In this document: one piece after another, positions 36,889-42,868 of the stretch | How the letters are laid out: each line of letters begins with the position of its first letter | How positions within the stretch are numbered: position 1 is the stretch's first letter | IMG/VR virus record: IMGVR_UViG_3300038429_000195 | Location: 31,274 to 95,273 of that record | From: a virus | Strand: one strand, 5' to 3' | DNA length: 64,000 nucleotides | Notes under the pieces: generated by a model | The model's input: only the letters and a program-made list of their open reading frames with translations | Databases searched by the model: none | Told to the model about the DNA's origin: nothing | Translations under genes and position numbers: made by a program

Positions 36889-36928
36889 CAAAAAAATTCT
36901 CCCATCTGAATATTTCAGACGGGGAATG
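36889..36928 (-). terminator. Rho-independent terminator after the HD gene
   Basis: ATTCCCCGTCTGAA pairs with TTCAGATGGGAGAAT (two G-T or mismatched positions), followed by TTTTTTTG on the minus strand. Lies 20 nt past the HD-protein stop. Confidence 0.8.
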
Positions 36929-36947
36929 TTTTTTATTCATGGAATTA

Positions 36948-37631
36948 TTAGAGCTTTTCTTCAGCTTTAACATAATGCCACCTGTCATATTCTGACCTAC
37001 ATGCTGTATAATCAGCAGTATGAATTATGCGTGGTAAATTAGTTGATAAATACATTTCAGGATTATATTGTTTTAGATATTTTTCATTGGAATCATTGAA
37101 CAAACCATCTGATAATTTAATACCAAGGTATTCCTTCCAATCATAAACTACACCATACTTTTGAAGTAGAAATATAGCTCTATCAGTAACTTCCATGTAA
37201 GGAAGATTAGGATTCATTTTGTAAAATTCACCCTTCTTATACTTCCAATCTTGGTCTTGTGGAGCATAATATTCACCAAATTCAGGGTCACCAAGTTTTC
37301 CTAAATCGTGATGCATAGCTGCAAATACCATTTGTTCATCTGTAAAATCAATATTTGCTCCAGCAATTTCAAATAATTTCTTTCCTGCAAAAGATAATCT
37401 GATTACATGCATAACATGTTGCAAATATCCACCCGGATAACACAGATGAAAATGTTCACACATTGATGCAGGTGCAGTTGCTAAAGGTAATCCCAACGAA
37501 TCTTCTTCATCAGAATACATTTTTAGAAGTTTATCTTTTCTTTTACCAATGAAAGTATCACCAACAAATTTCAAAAATTCTTGGTAATTTTCTTGAATTT
37601 CAGCATCAGTCAAATTAGTTTTGTCAATCAT
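36948..37631 (-). CDS. HD-domain phosphohydrolase
   Basis: 227 residues. H75 in the HVMHVIRL segment, H107/H108-D109 in AAMHHDLGKLGD and an Asp in IIHTADYTACRSEYDRW near 205 give the H...HD...D metal site of HD hydrolases. Related HD proteins are widespread in T4-like phages and may act on nucleotides. A TTGATT/TAGTAT promoter and an AAGGAA ribosome site precede it, and a terminator follows, so it is a monocistronic unit. Confidence 0.8.
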   Translation of the reverse strand: MIDKTNLTDAEIQENYQEFLKFVGDTFIGKRKDKLLKMYSDEEDSLGLPLATAPASMCEHFHLCYPGGYLQHVMHVIRLSFAGKKLFEIAGANIDFTDEQMVFAAMHHDLGKLGDPEFGEYYAPQDQDWKYKKGEFYKMNPNLPYMEVTDRAIFLLQKYGVVYDWKEYLGIKLSDGLFNDSNEKYLKQYNPEMYLSTNLPRIIHTADYTACRSEYDRWHYVKAEEKL

Positions 37632-37652
37632 ATATTTTTCCTTCTGTGAAGC

Positions 37653-37680
37653 ATACTAACACAGATTAAGAGAAAATCAA
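37653..37680 (-). promoter_or_regulatory. Sigma70-type promoter TTGATT-N16-TAGTAT
   Basis: Minus strand, about 21 nt before the HD gene start. In contrast to several others it leaves room for the AAGGAA site. Confidence 0.6.
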
Positions 37681-37684
37681 TTTA

Positions 37685-38005
37685 TTATATTGACAATAAA
37701 ATTATAGCAATAAAACCAAATATTATACCTATAATTTGAAGTATGGTAAGAGTTTCATGAAATATTAAAATACCTATTCCCAATGTAATTATCATATAGC
37801 CTACATTCCAAATAGTTCCTAAAATAGAAAGTGAATTAAGCTTTTTTAAGGCTGGTAAAAAACAGATAGAAGTTAAAATATAGAAAAGAAGAGCTAGAAG
37901 AGCAAATTTTGAACCACCTATATTAGCAAATAATTTTGAAAAATATTCACCAAATCCATAAAATGTCATTGCTATAACAACTAAAATAAAAACACCCATT
38001 GTCAT
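37685..38005 (-). CDS. SMR/EamA-like small membrane transporter
   Basis: 106 residues from the ATG at 38005 (a TTG six codons earlier is possible). Four hydrophobic helices: about 4-21, 26-48, 58-79 and 84-104. The third-helix TIWNVGYMIITLGIGILIFHE and fourth-helix ILQIIGIIFGFIAIILL resemble EmrE-type small multidrug transporters and the half-EamA fold, but the SMR Glu14 in helix 1 is not obvious (a Glu occurs at about residue 21, GFGEYFSK). The start codon lies within a strong hairpin. Substrate unknown. Confidence 0.6.
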   Translation of the reverse strand: MTMGVFILVVIAMTFYGFGEYFSKLFANIGGSKFALLALLFYILTSICFLPALKKLNSLSILGTIWNVGYMIITLGIGILIFHETLTILQIIGIIFGFIAIILLSI

Positions 38006-38027
38006 ATCTAAATGATACAACAATGGG
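37995..38027 (-). terminator. Hairpin overlapping the transporter start
   Basis: CCCATTGT pairs with ACAATGGG around a 17-nt loop. On the minus strand it is followed by TGTTTTTATTTT, a plausible terminator for the TyrA-like gene, and its right arm contains the start region of the transporter. On the plus strand it is followed by TTTTT. It could terminate, attenuate or hide the start codon. Confidence 0.55.
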
Positions 38028-38062
38028 TTTTTATAATCAACTTATTTTATTTAATGGTTTTA

Positions 38063-38674
38063 TTAAAAATATGGATTTGCCATAATACTTTCAATAGTTC
38101 CTTTCGGCATATCATCAAGAGTTTTTACAAACTCTCGCATCATACGAAAACTATGAGGAATCAATTCATCAGGAACATCTTTAACTCTGTCAACAAATAC
38201 CTTTAATTGTTTAGCTGCCATAACGGCAGCTACATGGGTTTTAGCCATAAGCTGGTCATGCGATTCAGGTGTAAACTTTTTACCCTCTTGATCAGTATCT
38301 ATTATTTTAGAAACTTTTCCAAATATTTTTATGAATTCAAATTGACAATCTAATCCTGAATCCCATGTATCATTGTTTGTTCCTATATATGTCAAAATTG
38401 AATTCCGTTTATCTTCGGGTGTTCGCCTTCCAAATAAAGGATGAATACTTGTAACTCTGTCTGTTGACGAAAGAAGTATATCAGTTGATGGTTTTTGAAC
38501 CGAACATACATTTATTAGATGTTTATCAGACAATTGTGCTCCCCAAGATGGGTATGCAGATATAGGAATAGCAAGAATAACACTTTCTGCATCATCACAA
38601 ATTTCAAAATGAGGAGCAAGTAATTCTTTAAGAAAAGAACCAAACGCCCCATCACCTATAATTTTAAGTTTCAT
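38063..38674 (-). CDS. Prephenate dehydrogenase-like protein (TyrA family)
   Basis: 203 residues. An NAD-binding turn GDGAFGSFL at 7-15, DDAESVILAIPISAY (about 27-41), the family signature TSIHPLFGRRTP near 73-84, and a helix with SHDQLMAKTHVAAVMAA near 140, matching the His/Gln-containing helix of prephenate and arogenate dehydrogenases. Cellular TyrA enzymes are longer (about 280-370), so the dimerisation region is trimmed. In cells it would oxidise prephenate for tyrosine synthesis; in a phage it may be an auxiliary metabolic gene or a repurposed NAD enzyme. It overlaps the upstream small gene by 4 nt. Confidence 0.75.
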   Translation of the reverse strand: MKLKIIGDGAFGSFLKELLAPHFEICDDAESVILAIPISAYPSWGAQLSDKHLINVCSVQKPSTDILLSSTDRVTSIHPLFGRRTPEDKRNSILTYIGTNNDTWDSGLDCQFEFIKIFGKVSKIIDTDQEGKKFTPESHDQLMAKTHVAAVMAAKQLKVFVDRVKDVPDELIPHSFRMMREFVKTLDDMPKGTIESIMANPYF

Positions 38675-38880
38675 AAATCCTTATAAGGCCTTATTTCAAA
38701 TTGCATGTTTCTATTATTTGGATTAAGCATTTTCAAATCATTTACTCTTTCCAATAATTTTTCTGCTTTAGATAGACTATAACATTTAACATCTGCACCA
38801 ACATCTGAATCTGCATCTTGAACCCATTTATTCAAAGTTAGATTATAAATTCCATATATGATTGGTGGTTGAAAATTCAT
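38671..38880 (-). CDS. Hypothetical protein (69 aa)
   Basis: Start taken at MNFQPPIIYGIYN (38880): a TTGACT/TATCTT promoter ends 7 nt upstream, ruling out the longer frame. Contains YSLSKAEKLLERVNDLKMLNP and ends RPYKDL. Translationally coupled to the TyrA-like gene (ATGA overlap). No family recognised. Confidence 0.6.
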   Translation of the reverse strand: MNFQPPIIYGIYNLTLNKWVQDADSDVGADVKCYSLSKAEKLLERVNDLKMLNPNNRNMQFEIRPYKDL

Positions 38881-38887
38881 AAAGATA

Positions 38888-38916
38888 AAGATATCAAAAA
38901 AAGAAAGAAAAGTCAA
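38888..38916 (-). promoter_or_regulatory. Sigma70-type promoter TTGACT-N17-TATCTT
   Basis: The -10 ends 7 nt before the ATG at 38880, another nearly leaderless arrangement. It lies between the tRNA array and the TyrA-like operon. Confidence 0.65.
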
Positions 38917-38930
38917 GAAGAATATAAAAT

Positions 38931-39025
38931 TGGCGGTAAGTGTAGGATTTGAACCTACGGGTCAGCATTTTTGCCGACCTCCAGTTTTCGAAACTGGCGC
39001 CTTAGTCCACTCGGCCAACTTACCG
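38931..39025 (-). tRNA. tRNA-Ser(CGA)
   Basis: Complete class II cloverleaf with long variable arm; loop TTCGAAA gives anticodon CGA (codon UCG). G73 and encoded CCA. Its 5-prime end overlaps the stop of the adjacent zinc-ribbon gene. Confidence 0.95.
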
Positions 39026-39187
39026 TTTAAATCGTTTTCTGCCATTTCGTCTGCCACAAATGGGGCACTTTTTCCACGGTCTTATTAAGACTCTATCACA
39101 ACCACACCAAAGAGAAACTTTTCGTGGCACTAAAGTCTTATCCCTATTTGTTTCAGGGTAATCATCGTCATAATAACTCTGATTCAT
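39020..39187 (-). CDS. Small zinc-ribbon protein (55 aa)
   Basis: Reads MNQSYYDDDYPETN, then VSLWCGCDRVLIRPWKKCPICG and a basic tail. CxC and CPIC form a four-Cys zinc site. The stop codon falls inside the first 6 nt of the tRNA-Ser(CGA) gene. One of several small zinc-ribbon proteins in the array; nucleic-acid binding is likely but unproven. Confidence 0.6.
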   Translation of the reverse strand: MNQSYYDDDYPETNRDKTLVPRKVSLWCGCDRVLIRPWKKCPICGRRNGRKRFKR

Positions 39188-39188
39188 A

Positions 39189-39419
39189 TTACCATTTACT
39201 ACGGCCTTTACTATAATATTCCCAACAACTATTACAATTATTTGTTGGCGGACTTACAGGAATATAATCTGGATGAATTTTACAAGCAAATGGATTTGTT
39301 GATGGTTTTATTGCTTCGATATTAAATTTTTTGCCATCTGGTAATACAAAACCAATTACTACCTTTTCAGGGTTTTTTGATTTTTTAGCAAATAAAAATT
39401 TTACCCATTTTAAAAACAT
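39189..39419 (-). CDS. Small hypothetical protein (76 aa)
   Basis: Start set at MFLKWVKFLFAKK (39419) because the longer frame runs through a tRNA. Hydrophobic/basic N-terminus, then VVIGFVLPDGKKFNIEAIKP and a CNSCWEYYSKG end with CxxC. It ends 1 nt before the zinc-ribbon gene start region. Function unknown. Confidence 0.5.
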   Translation of the reverse strand: MFLKWVKFLFAKKSKNPEKVVIGFVLPDGKKFNIEAIKPSTNPFACKIHPDYIPVSPPTNNCNSCWEYYSKGRSKW

Positions 39420-39442
39420 TTTATTTATAATTTCAAATAAAT

Positions 39443-39534
39443 TGGCGGATGTGGAAGGATTTGAACCTCCGGGCCGATTTTCACCGACCTCTTGCTCTCC
39501 AAGCAAGCGCTATAAGCCACTCTGCCACACATCC
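39443..39534 (-). tRNA. tRNA-Ser(GGA)
   Basis: Class II, loop TTGGAGA, anticodon GGA (UCC/UCU), G73, CCA encoded; T loop TTCAAAT. Confidence 0.95.
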
Positions 39535-39537
39535 TAA

Positions 39538-39702
39538 AACAACGGATTTAATAACCTGTTGGAATCTCGTCCAACGGCAAAGCCACTGCTTTCGATTGTG
39601 GCCTCCTAACACGGTCTTCGGTAAACTTTAATTACCTACTTATTACCCGTGATTGTCCTGAGTATCAAATACGTCAGGATTTAACTGTAGGTATCCGTTG
39701 TT
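39538..39702 (-). ncRNA. Structured RNA closed by a 10-bp terminal stem
   Basis: AACAACGGAT at the 5-prime end and ATCCGTTGTT at the 3-prime end pair perfectly over 165 nt. Inside are stems TACCTAC/GTAGGTA, TCCTGA/TCAGGA, CCAC/GTGG and GTTGGA/TCCAAC. No coding frame. Lies exactly between two tRNAs. Confidence 0.65.
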
Positions 39703-39707
39703 AAAAT

Positions 39708-39781
39708 TGGCTGATTACCCATGACTCGAACATGGACGAACGCTTTCAGAGAGCGTCATGCTACCATTACATCAGTAATCA
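39708..39781 (-). tRNA. tRNA-Gln(CTG)
   Basis: Acceptor TGATTAC/GTAATCA, loop CTCTGAA, anticodon CTG (CAG), U1-A72 and G73 as expected for Gln; CCA encoded. Confidence 0.93.
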
Positions 39782-39802
39782 ATATTTTGTAATACTCTAA
39801 AT

Positions 39803-39876
39803 TGGTGGAGCCACTGGGAATCGAACCCGGATTTTCTCATTGCGAATGAGATGTCCTCCCGTTGAACGATGACCCC
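39803..39876 (-). tRNA. tRNA-Ala(CGC)
   Basis: Loop TTCGCAA, anticodon CGC (GCG). The G3-U70 alanine identity pair is present in the acceptor; A73, CCA encoded. Confidence 0.93.
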
Positions 39877-39935
39877 ATAAAGTTTCCCTTCCGAGAGGAA
39901 AACTTCATCTTTCTCACGAAGAGAAAGAATATACT

Positions 39936-40088
39936 AGATGCGGAATTTACGGTTATCTCCGAAGCTCTTTTTACAACTTACCCCTGTTGAGCGTTTTTAG
40001 CGTAGCCACCGCTACGACCTGTTTCGCAGGATTTATTCCCTTTTGGGGTTTTTTGTTTTAACAATATTTAATTGCTGTTACCACATCT
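39936..40088 (-). ncRNA. ACAGCAA-family structured RNA, member 1
   Basis: Terminal stem AGATGTGG/CCGCATCT (8 bp, one G-U), then the shared box AACAGCAA. 153 nt with internal hairpins including GTAGC/GCTAC and CCTGCGAAACAGG. Just before the 3-prime stem it has GTAAAT, as in member 2. Non-coding. Confidence 0.6.
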
Positions 40089-40093
40089 AAAAC

Positions 40094-40169
40094 TGGTGGA
40101 GCCTAGGGGATTCGAACCCCTGACCTTCTCAATGCCATTGAGACGCTCTACCAATTGAGCTAAGACCCC
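40094..40169 (-). tRNA. tRNA-Ala(GGC)
   Basis: Loop ATGGCAT, anticodon GGC (GCC/GCU), G3-U70, A73, CCA encoded. Confidence 0.93.
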
Positions 40170-40187
40170 AATAAAATTTATGACACA

Positions 40188-40457
40188 GACATAGCCGCGG
40201 TTCTGTTTTATCCTTACATTTCTCTAAGCGTGCTATTACCCAGACTTTATAACGAGCAGCACTACTCTTGTCCCTATTTGCACTTGCATCTAATTTGTGG
40301 TATTAACGAATCATACCGATTAACCCCTTTCAAGGCTCACTACCAGTTTTTCTCTGGCTACGGCTCGGTTGCAACATTTACTGATTCTCCCAATCATCTG
40401 CTGTGATGCCGCGAACTTCCTCTAACACATTTAGGTTAGCGTAAGGTCACTTATGTC
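40188..40457 (-). ncRNA. rnpB: RNase P RNA (bacterial type)
   Basis: On the minus strand the 270-nt segment carries the universally conserved RNase P core in order. CR-I is GAGGAAGTTCGCGGC (40408-40422; E. coli GAGGAAAGTCCGGGC). Next come the GAAAGGGG and CGGTATGA elements (cf. GAAAGGGTGCGGTAAGA), then GCAAGTGCAAATAGGG (about 40272-40287; cf. GCAAGGCCAAATAGGG). The GGGTAA L15 element, which binds tRNA CCA, is at about 40232-40241. CR-IV TTAGAGAAATG is at 40217-40227 and CR-V ACAGAACCGCGGCTA at 40192-40206. The E. coli pair CCGGG/CCCGG is replaced by CGCGG/CCGCG, a compensated change. GACATA/TATGTC closes P1. It is shorter than E. coli M1 (377 nt), so peripheral helices are reduced. It would process the many tRNA precursors here. 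Confidence 0.9.
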
Positions 40458-40489
40458 ACAAAAAAATTTCAAAGAACTCTTTATCTATA

Positions 40490-40518
40490 AATATAAATCA
40501 AATACATAAAAATGTCAA
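40490..40518 (-). promoter_or_regulatory. Promoter of the RNase P RNA/tRNA unit
   Basis: TTGACA-N17-TATATT, with the -10 continuing as TATATTTATAG so that it also contains the late TATTTAT core. It lies about 33 nt upstream of the RNase P RNA and downstream of a terminator. Confidence 0.75.
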
Positions 40519-40521
40519 GCC

Positions 40522-40562
40522 TTAAAACAAAAATCGTGTCAATAACAAAATTTTATTGACAC
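40522..40562 (-). terminator. Rho-independent terminator after tRNA-Leu(GAG)
   Basis: GTGTCAATAA pairs with TTATTGACAC, followed on the minus strand by GATTTTTGTTTT. It separates the upstream tRNA unit from the RNase P RNA unit. Confidence 0.8.
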
Positions 40563-40579
40563 AATTCACTATATAAAAT

Positions 40580-40668
40580 TGGTGCTACCAGAGGGATTCG
40601 AACCCACAAGTCCAATTACGGACCCCAACTTCTCAGGCTGGTCTGTATGCCAATTCCAGCATGGTAGC
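40580..40668 (-). tRNA. tRNA-Leu(GAG)
   Basis: Class II with long variable arm, acceptor GCTACCA/TGGTAGC, loop CTGAGAA, anticodon GAG (CUC/CUU), A73, CCA encoded. Confidence 0.93.
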
Positions 40669-40671
40669 AAA

Positions 40672-40941
40672 TTACACTTCTGGTTCTTTAAATATTCCTT
40701 GTTTATATTGTTTAATCAAACTTGGATATTTTTTCAAATCTACAGGTGGTTTAAACCCGGTTGAGGCATTTGCCCTTATACCTATTTCAATTTGCTTTTT
40801 ACTTCTACCTCTATCAAGTGCAGCTTTCACATAATGACGCAAACACAATCCTTGTTTAAATTGAACACCTGCTGCTTGAGCCTTAATAGTATAAGGTCCT
40901 AATTTTTGCTGTTCTATGCATTGTGAACAAATATAAATCAT
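40672..40941 (-). CDS. Cys-rich small protein, paralogue of the 62395-62778 protein
   Basis: 89 residues. CSQC (5-8) and CLRHYVKAAL (about 33) can hold a metal; the C-terminus PPVDLKKYPSLIKQYKQGIF matches APDLEKHPELVDIYSKGIF of the paralogue. The paralogue has a longer insert with an extra HxxxH. Role unknown; DNA or RNA binding is plausible. It starts 1 nt after the SEC-C protein stop. Confidence 0.55.
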   Translation of the reverse strand: MIYICSQCIEQQKLGPYTIKAQAAGVQFKQGLCLRHYVKAALDRGRSKKQIEIGIRANASTGFKPPVDLKKYPSLIKQYKQGIFKEPEV

Positions 40942-40942
40942 T

Positions 40943-41143
40943 TTATCTTACTGGTTTTTTGTAACAACAAAATTTGAATTTTTTACCACTTCCACAACCG
41001 CACGGGGAATACATTCTGATTTGTTTGTTAAATTCTTCCAATTTGGTCAAATCACGTTTAATTTCGGTGTATTTTACTTGTTCTTCAAGTGGTAATTTTT
41101 TAAGATCGTCAAAATTTATTAATTGTCCTGTTTCAGTATTCAT
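40943..41143 (-). CDS. SEC-C motif protein (66 aa)
   Basis: Ends with SPCGCGSGKKFKFCCYKK (about residues 46-63), the SEC-C zinc-binding motif known from the SecA C-terminus and many small nucleic-acid-associated proteins. The preceding 45 residues are helical (LEEQVKYTEIKRDLTKLEEFNKQI). Overlaps the upstream gene by 4 nt. Confidence 0.7.
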   Translation of the reverse strand: MNTETGQLINFDDLKKLPLEEQVKYTEIKRDLTKLEEFNKQIRMYSPCGCGSGKKFKFCCYKKPVR

Positions 41144-41307
41144 TTTACTTTACTGGTTAAGTGGTACCCCTTGCAATGCTTGCATTTATATGGCCTTAGT
41201 TCAATTACACCACCAAGAGATTCCATCACTAATGTATAAATATGTTCATTTGCCTGTTCCTTTGTAGAAAAGCGTTTTTTATCTTTACATTCAAACTTAG
41301 TAATCAT
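41140..41307 (-). CDS. Small zinc-finger protein (55 aa)
   Basis: MITKFECKDKKRFSTKEQANEHIY, then RPYKCKHCKGYHLTS. The C...H...CxxC...H arrangement fits a compact zinc finger; similar YxCxxCxxWHLT ends are frequent in phage genomes. ATGA overlaps link it to the genes on both sides. Confidence 0.6.
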   Translation of the reverse strand: MITKFECKDKKRFSTKEQANEHIYTLVMESLGGVIELRPYKCKHCKGYHLTSKVK

Positions 41308-41486
41308 GACAAAAATGTTAAAATAACAGAAATCACTATACTACTAATCAAAATATAAATGAGAAGTTTATTATCATATTTGTAATATAATATTTCTCCT
41401 AACATTTTATTTTTCTTGATTTTATTTTCAACCTTTTTTGATAATTCATCAATAAAATTATATAATGTTAACATCCTATTTTTCAT
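41304..41486 (-). CDS. Tail-anchored small membrane protein (60 aa)
   Basis: Basic helical N-terminal half and a single C-terminal membrane helix (KLLIYILISSIVISVILTFL). First of four overlapping small genes (41486 to 40672). Function unknown. Confidence 0.55.
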   Translation of the reverse strand: MKNRMLTLYNFIDELSKKVENKIKKNKMLGEILYYKYDNKLLIYILISSIVISVILTFLS

Positions 41487-41491
41487 AAAAT

Positions 41492-41571
41492 TGGTGTGAG
41501 TAGCAGGACTCGAACCTGCGATAAAAACTTCCGTGTAAGGGAAGCGCCGTTGCCGCTGGTGCCATACTCAC
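41492..41571 (-). tRNA. tRNA-Val(TAC)
   Basis: Acceptor GTGAGTA/TACTCAC, loop CTTACAC, anticodon TAC (GUA); variable region slightly long (TTTTTAT). A73, CCA encoded. Confidence 0.92.
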
Positions 41572-41613
41572 ATTAAAATTGTTTTATTCTCCATCCATAT
41601 TAAATACAATAAA

Positions 41614-41689
41614 TGGTCGGAGTGGGGCGACTCGAACGCCCGATATCTTGCTCCCAAAGCAAGCGCCATAGCCACTAGGCGACACTCCG
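41614..41689 (-). tRNA. tRNA-Pro(TGG)
   Basis: Acceptor CGGAGTG/CACTCCG, loop TTTGGGA, anticodon TGG (CCA), A73, CCA encoded. Confidence 0.93.
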
Positions 41690-41700
41690 ATTAAATTAAC

Positions 41701-41799
41701 GAGATACCGATTTACACTCTTTTCTGAGGAACCTTTTAATGTTGTTCTCTACAACGTGGAGTCGGTTGCCCGACAAAGTTTTATTGCTGCGTGTATCTC
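41701..41799 (-). ncRNA. ACAGCAA-family structured RNA, member 2
   Basis: Terminal stem GAGATAC/GTATCTC, then CGCAGCAAT (one-base variant of the box). 99 nt with hairpins GTCGG/CCGAC and GTTGT/ACAAC, and GTAAATCG before the 3-prime stem, as in member 1. Confidence 0.65.
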
Positions 41800-41808
41800 A
41801 AATCATTA

Positions 41809-41952
41809 TTTGTTAGAAACTGACGGAATCCCGATTCTCCACCATCTCTTGTTTTAATTCGTGTCTAAAACTTTAACATATTAGACCCTTATAGTTGCTA
41901 CTACTAAACTGTGCAATTTATTTATCGTATCTGTACACTACTTTCTAACAAA
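41809..41952 (-). ncRNA. Structured RNA closed by an 11-bp terminal stem
   Basis: TTTGTTAGAAA pairs perfectly with TTTCTAACAAA over 144 nt. Internal hairpin GGAGAATC/GGGATTCC near the 3-prime end. No coding frame; lies between member 2 and the T-armless tRNA. Confidence 0.65.
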
Positions 41953-41959
41953 CTTAAAC

Positions 41960-42012
41960 TGGTGCCAGAACAATTCGCTCATGAAACGAATTTGCCTGCA
42001 GGGCTATCTGGC
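41960..42012 (-). tRNA. T-armless tRNA-like RNA, anticodon CAT
   Basis: About 53 nt. GCCAGA pairs with TCTGGC, followed by A and CCA. A small D arm GCC-CTGCA-GGC and a 7-bp anticodon arm AATTCGT/GCGAATT with loop TTCATGA give anticodon CAT. The T arm is missing completely. Resembles nematode mitochondrial tRNAs; may be a decayed gene or a functional minimal tRNA. Confidence 0.5.
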
Positions 42013-42018
42013 ATAAAT

Positions 42019-42092
42019 TGGTGGTCACTACAGGAATCGAACCTATCTCTTAATCGTGTGAGGATTTTATTCTACCAATAAACTAAGCGACC
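42019..42092 (-). tRNA. tRNA-Val(CAC)
   Basis: Acceptor GGTCGCT/AGTGACC, loop CTCACAC, anticodon CAC (GUG), one mismatch in the anticodon stem. A73, CCA encoded. Confidence 0.8.
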
Positions 42093-42239
42093 TTATTTTT
42101 CTTCAAAAATGGATATATCTCCGTAAAAATATGTTAGTAATAAATTTTTAATTTTACTAAGTTTTTCAAAATAATCCAATGAAATATTATTTTTTACAAC
42201 ATTTACATCTTCAGATAATTTTTTTGTTTTATCATTCAT
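42093..42239 (-). CDS. Small helical protein (48 aa)
   Basis: MNDKTKKLSEDVNVVKNNI, then LDYFEKLSKIKNLLLTYFYG. The stop abuts the tRNA-Val(CAC) 5-prime end. It lies between a complete tRNA and a copy of that tRNA 5-prime half, as if inserted there. No known family. Confidence 0.45.
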   Translation of the reverse strand: MNDKTKKLSEDVNVVKNNISLDYFEKLSKIKNLLLTYFYGDISIFEEK

Positions 42240-42257
42240 AAAATTGATGGCAACTTT

Positions 42258-42280
42258 TTCCACCAATAAACTAAGCGACC
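42258..42280 (-). pseudogene. tRNA-Val 5-prime fragment, copy 1
   Basis: Plus-strand CCACCAATAAACTAAGCGACC differs by one base from the 5-prime half of tRNA-Val(CAC) (D arm plus acceptor). No 3-prime half follows. Confidence 0.65.
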
Positions 42281-42285
42281 ATATC

Positions 42286-42390
42286 TTAACGTCTAAATAC
42301 TAAAATTAAAACCACTATCAAAAGAACCAAACCTACTCCACTTCCTATATAGATAGTACTACCAAGTATTGGTGTCAATATCATATTCAT
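42286..42390 (-). CDS. Single-span membrane peptide (34 aa)
   Basis: MNMILTPILGSTIYIG, then SGVGLVLLIVVLILVFRR. One membrane helix with a basic end. A weak GAAAGAAA ribosome site. Function unknown. Confidence 0.4.
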   Translation of the reverse strand: MNMILTPILGSTIYIGSGVGLVLLIVVLILVFRR

Positions 42391-42440
42391 AATTTTTCTT
42401 TCATTTTTTAATGATAATTTATTTTACCATCTTTCTTTTT

Positions 42441-42460
42441 CCAATAAATTAAGCTATCGT
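42441..42460 (-). pseudogene. tRNA-Val 5-prime fragment, copy 2 (decayed)
   Basis: CCAATAAATTAAGCTATCGT resembles the same tRNA 5-prime half with more substitutions. Same spacing pattern: tRNA fragment, then small gene. Confidence 0.45.
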
Positions 42461-42463
42461 ATA

Positions 42464-42637
42464 TTAAGTATTAGAAAAATCTTCTTTCAATGCTTCTTCC
42501 GGTGAAAGTCCATCAATACCATAACTTTCCCAAAAAATATCCCAATCGGTATTATTAATACCCGATTCTAAAAACTTATATTTTTTACGAGCCACTTTTT
42601 TGATATTTTCAATCCATAATTTTTTTATATTTTTCAT
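42464..42637 (-). CDS. Small hypothetical protein (57 aa)
   Basis: MKNIKKLWIENIKKVARKKY, then TDWDIFWESYGIDGLSPEEAL. Basic helix followed by an acidic Trp-rich part. 2 nt separate it from the next upstream gene. No family. Confidence 0.45.
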   Translation of the reverse strand: MKNIKKLWIENIKKVARKKYKFLESGINNTDWDIFWESYGIDGLSPEEALKEDFSNT

Positions 42638-42639
42638 AA

Positions 42640-42768
42640 TCAAGAAATCCTCGTATAACCTGCTGGCGTAAAATTATCCACAATCACTTTAAAAGCAGCT
42701 AATGTTCCTTTTACTGTAAGTTCTTTTACCACCGGCTTCTGTTTTTTTTGCTTCTTTTTATTTTTCAT
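42640..42768 (-). CDS. Small basic protein (42 aa)
   Basis: MKNKKKQKKQKPVVKELTVK, then GTLAAFKVIVDNFTPAGY. Very basic N-terminus; starts 4 nt after tRNA-Ser(GCT). No family. Confidence 0.4.
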   Translation of the reverse strand: MKNKKKQKKQKPVVKELTVKGTLAAFKVIVDNFTPAGYTRIS

Positions 42769-42772
42769 AAAT

Positions 42773-42864
42773 TGGCGGAAGCGGTGGGATTCGAACCCAC
42801 GGACCCCCGTTAGAGGGTCACAAGTTTAGCAAACTTGCGCCATCAGCCTCTCGGCCACACTTCC
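42773..42864 (-). tRNA. tRNA-Ser(GCT)
   Basis: Class II, loop TTGCTAA, anticodon GCT (AGC/AGU), G73, CCA encoded. Confidence 0.94.
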
Positions 42865-42868
42865 AAAA

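Noticed and set aside
40188-40457. The conserved RNA considered as tmRNA or 6S RNA
   Set aside because: There are no tRNA-like ends or tag frame, and the RNase P core blocks are present in order.
41701-41952. Spacer RNAs considered as group I introns
   Set aside because: No P7 or G-binding core, no interrupted gene, and the flanks are complete tRNAs.
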